Source of the DNA: Acidobacteriota bacterium | GTDB lineage: Bacteria > Acidobacteriota > Terriglobia > Terriglobales > SCQP01 | Reading direction: 5' to 3' | DNA length: 6,908 nucleotides | Assembly (NCBI GenBank): GCA_021818645.1 | Contig: JAKATS010000259.1 | Coordinates: 1 to 6,908, forward strand | Shown here: in pieces, positions 6,165-6,908 of the stretch | Layout: each line of letters opens with the position of its first letter | Numbering within the stretch: position 1 is the first letter of the stretch | Program-made: the position numbers and the translations under genes | Notes under the pieces: generated by a model | Database searches by the model: none | What the model was told of the DNA's origin: nothing | What the model saw: only the letters and a program-made list of their open reading frames with translations

Positions 6165-6908
6165 ATGGCTTCTCTCCTGATTGTGGATGACGAAACCGCG
6201 CTGACCACTACGCTCGGTATCGCCCTGCGTAAAGACGGTCATCAGGTCGAATGCGCCTCCAGCCTCGAAGCCGCCGTCCCCATGCTCGCAGCCGGCCAGT
6301 TTGATATCGTGCTTTCCGATATCCGCCTGCGCAGCGGCGAAGAAGGGCTGGAACTGCAGCGCATTTTTCGCGACTCCGGCAGCGATGGGTCGTTCATCTT
6401 AATGACCGGCCATGGCGACGCCAGCGCCATCCAGTCGGCCCGCATTGGCGGCGCCTCCGGCTATCTGACCAAAGGCCCGGAGCTGGTGGATCAGGTCCGC
6501 CAGGCCGTCGCCTCCGAGTTGGAAAAGCAGGCCATCCGCCGCGAAAATCGCGGCCTGCGCCGGCAGCTGGCCCGCCAGGATCCGATGGCCGAACTGATGG
6601 GTTCCAGCCCGCAGCTGGAGCGCATCAAGGAATGCATTCGCAATATCGCCGGCACCGAAAGCACGGTCATGATCCGGGGTGAAAGCGGCACCGGCAAGGA
6701 GCTGGCGGCGCGCGCCATCCACGCTCTCTCGCCCCGCCGCGAGCATCCCTTCATCGGCCTCAACTGTGGCGCGCTGCCCGAAGCGCTGCTGGAAAGCGAA
6801 TTGTTCGGCACCATGAAAGGCGCCTATACCGGCGCCCATGCCAATCGCCGCGGGCTGTTTGAAACCGCATCCCAGGGCACCTTGTTTCTCGATGAAATCG
6901 GCGATATG
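6165..6908 (+). CDS. pilR: Sigma-54-dependent response regulator, NtrC/PilR type (3' end outside window)
   Basis: This is the first 248 codons of a two-component regulator that drives sigma-54 promoters after phosphorylation by the upstream kinase. The receiver domain (about 1-118) has Asp8 and Asp9 in LIVDDE, phospho-acceptor Asp52 in VLSDIRL, Thr81 in LMTGHGD and Lys103 in YLTKG. A charged linker helix (about 116-140) leads to the AAA+ domain, which opens with LMGSSPQLERI. Walker A is GESGTGKE (172-179), the sigma-54 contact loop reads GAYTGA (219-224) instead of the usual GAFTGA, and Walker B is LFLDE (240-244). The window ends just after it, so the arginine fingers and the C-terminal DNA-binding helices are not seen. 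ATG 6165 gives a standard receiver N-terminus (MASLLIVDDE). No Shine-Dalgarno sequence is apparent. The symbol is inferred from pairing with a PilS-like kinase; another NtrC-family name is possible. Confidence 0.87.
   Translation, partial: MASLLIVDDETALTTTLGIALRKDGHQVECASSLEAAVPMLAAGQFDIVLSDIRLRSGEEGLELQRIFRDSGSDGSFILMTGHGDASAIQSARIGGASGYLTKGPELVDQVRQAVASELEKQAIRRENRGLRRQLARQDPMAELMGSSPQLERIKECIRNIAGTESTVMIRGESGTGKELAARAIHALSPRREHPFIGLNCGALPEALLESELFGTMKGAYTGAHANRRGLFETASQGTLFLDEIGDM

Noticed and set aside
4904..6208. 434-codon open frame on the minus strand opposite the kinase gene
   Set aside because: The + strand frame carries every kinase motif. The antisense product is low-complexity (Gln/Ala/Gly/Arg) and explained by third-position G+C bias.
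1..6908. Search for defence systems, CRISPR arrays, insertion sequences, integrase genes, tRNAs and attachment sites
   Set aside because: No spaced direct repeats, transposase motifs, terminal inverted repeats or tRNA-like segments were seen. Every gene belongs to a common housekeeping or two-component family.

Overview
This is a G+C-rich window (roughly 60-65% by eye) with all its genes on the + strand. In order it holds the 3' end of a thioredoxin gene, adenylosuccinate synthetase (purA), glutamine-dependent NAD+ synthetase (nadE), an exported DsbA-type thioredoxin-fold protein, a PilS-like membrane histidine kinase, and the 5' part of a sigma-54-dependent NtrC/PilR-type response regulator that runs off the right edge. 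The DsbA-like protein has an N-terminal accessory domain and IHPWAM and DACL motifs that resemble acidobacterial DsbA-family proteins as I remember them. Together with the base composition, the 575-residue two-domain NadE and the PilS/PilR pair, this suggests an Acidobacteriota member. That assignment is inference, because no rRNA or other marker gene is present.

Bases 1-1580 hold the trxA tail, a 73-base gap with a GC-rich hairpin, and purA. Bases 1581-1661 form a short gap before nadE with the best Shine-Dalgarno-like sequence in the window, an ATG-TGA start-stop pair, a possible 17-codon leader ORF and an imperfect hairpin. nadE (1662-3389) overlaps the dsbA-like gene (3386-4366) by ATGA, so these two are translationally coupled. 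A GC hairpin followed by a T-rich stretch at 4416-4446 probably ends this group. Two regulatory genes follow, pilS-like (4475-6100) and pilR-like (6165 to beyond 6908), each preceded by a -10-like element very close to its start codon.

Functionally, purA makes adenylosuccinate on the way to AMP, and nadE makes NAD+ from deamido-NAD+, ATP and glutamine. Thioredoxin and the DsbA-like protein handle thiol/disulfide chemistry in the cytoplasm and the cell envelope respectively. The kinase/regulator pair would sense a membrane or envelope signal and activate sigma-54 promoters; type IV pilus genes are the usual targets of PilSR but are not visible here. No mobile element, CRISPR array, tRNA or rRNA was seen. 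The gene content is mostly conventional. The points worth a second look concern translation initiation, the nadE leader, and a few variant motifs. I did not find convincing evidence of a new multi-gene system.
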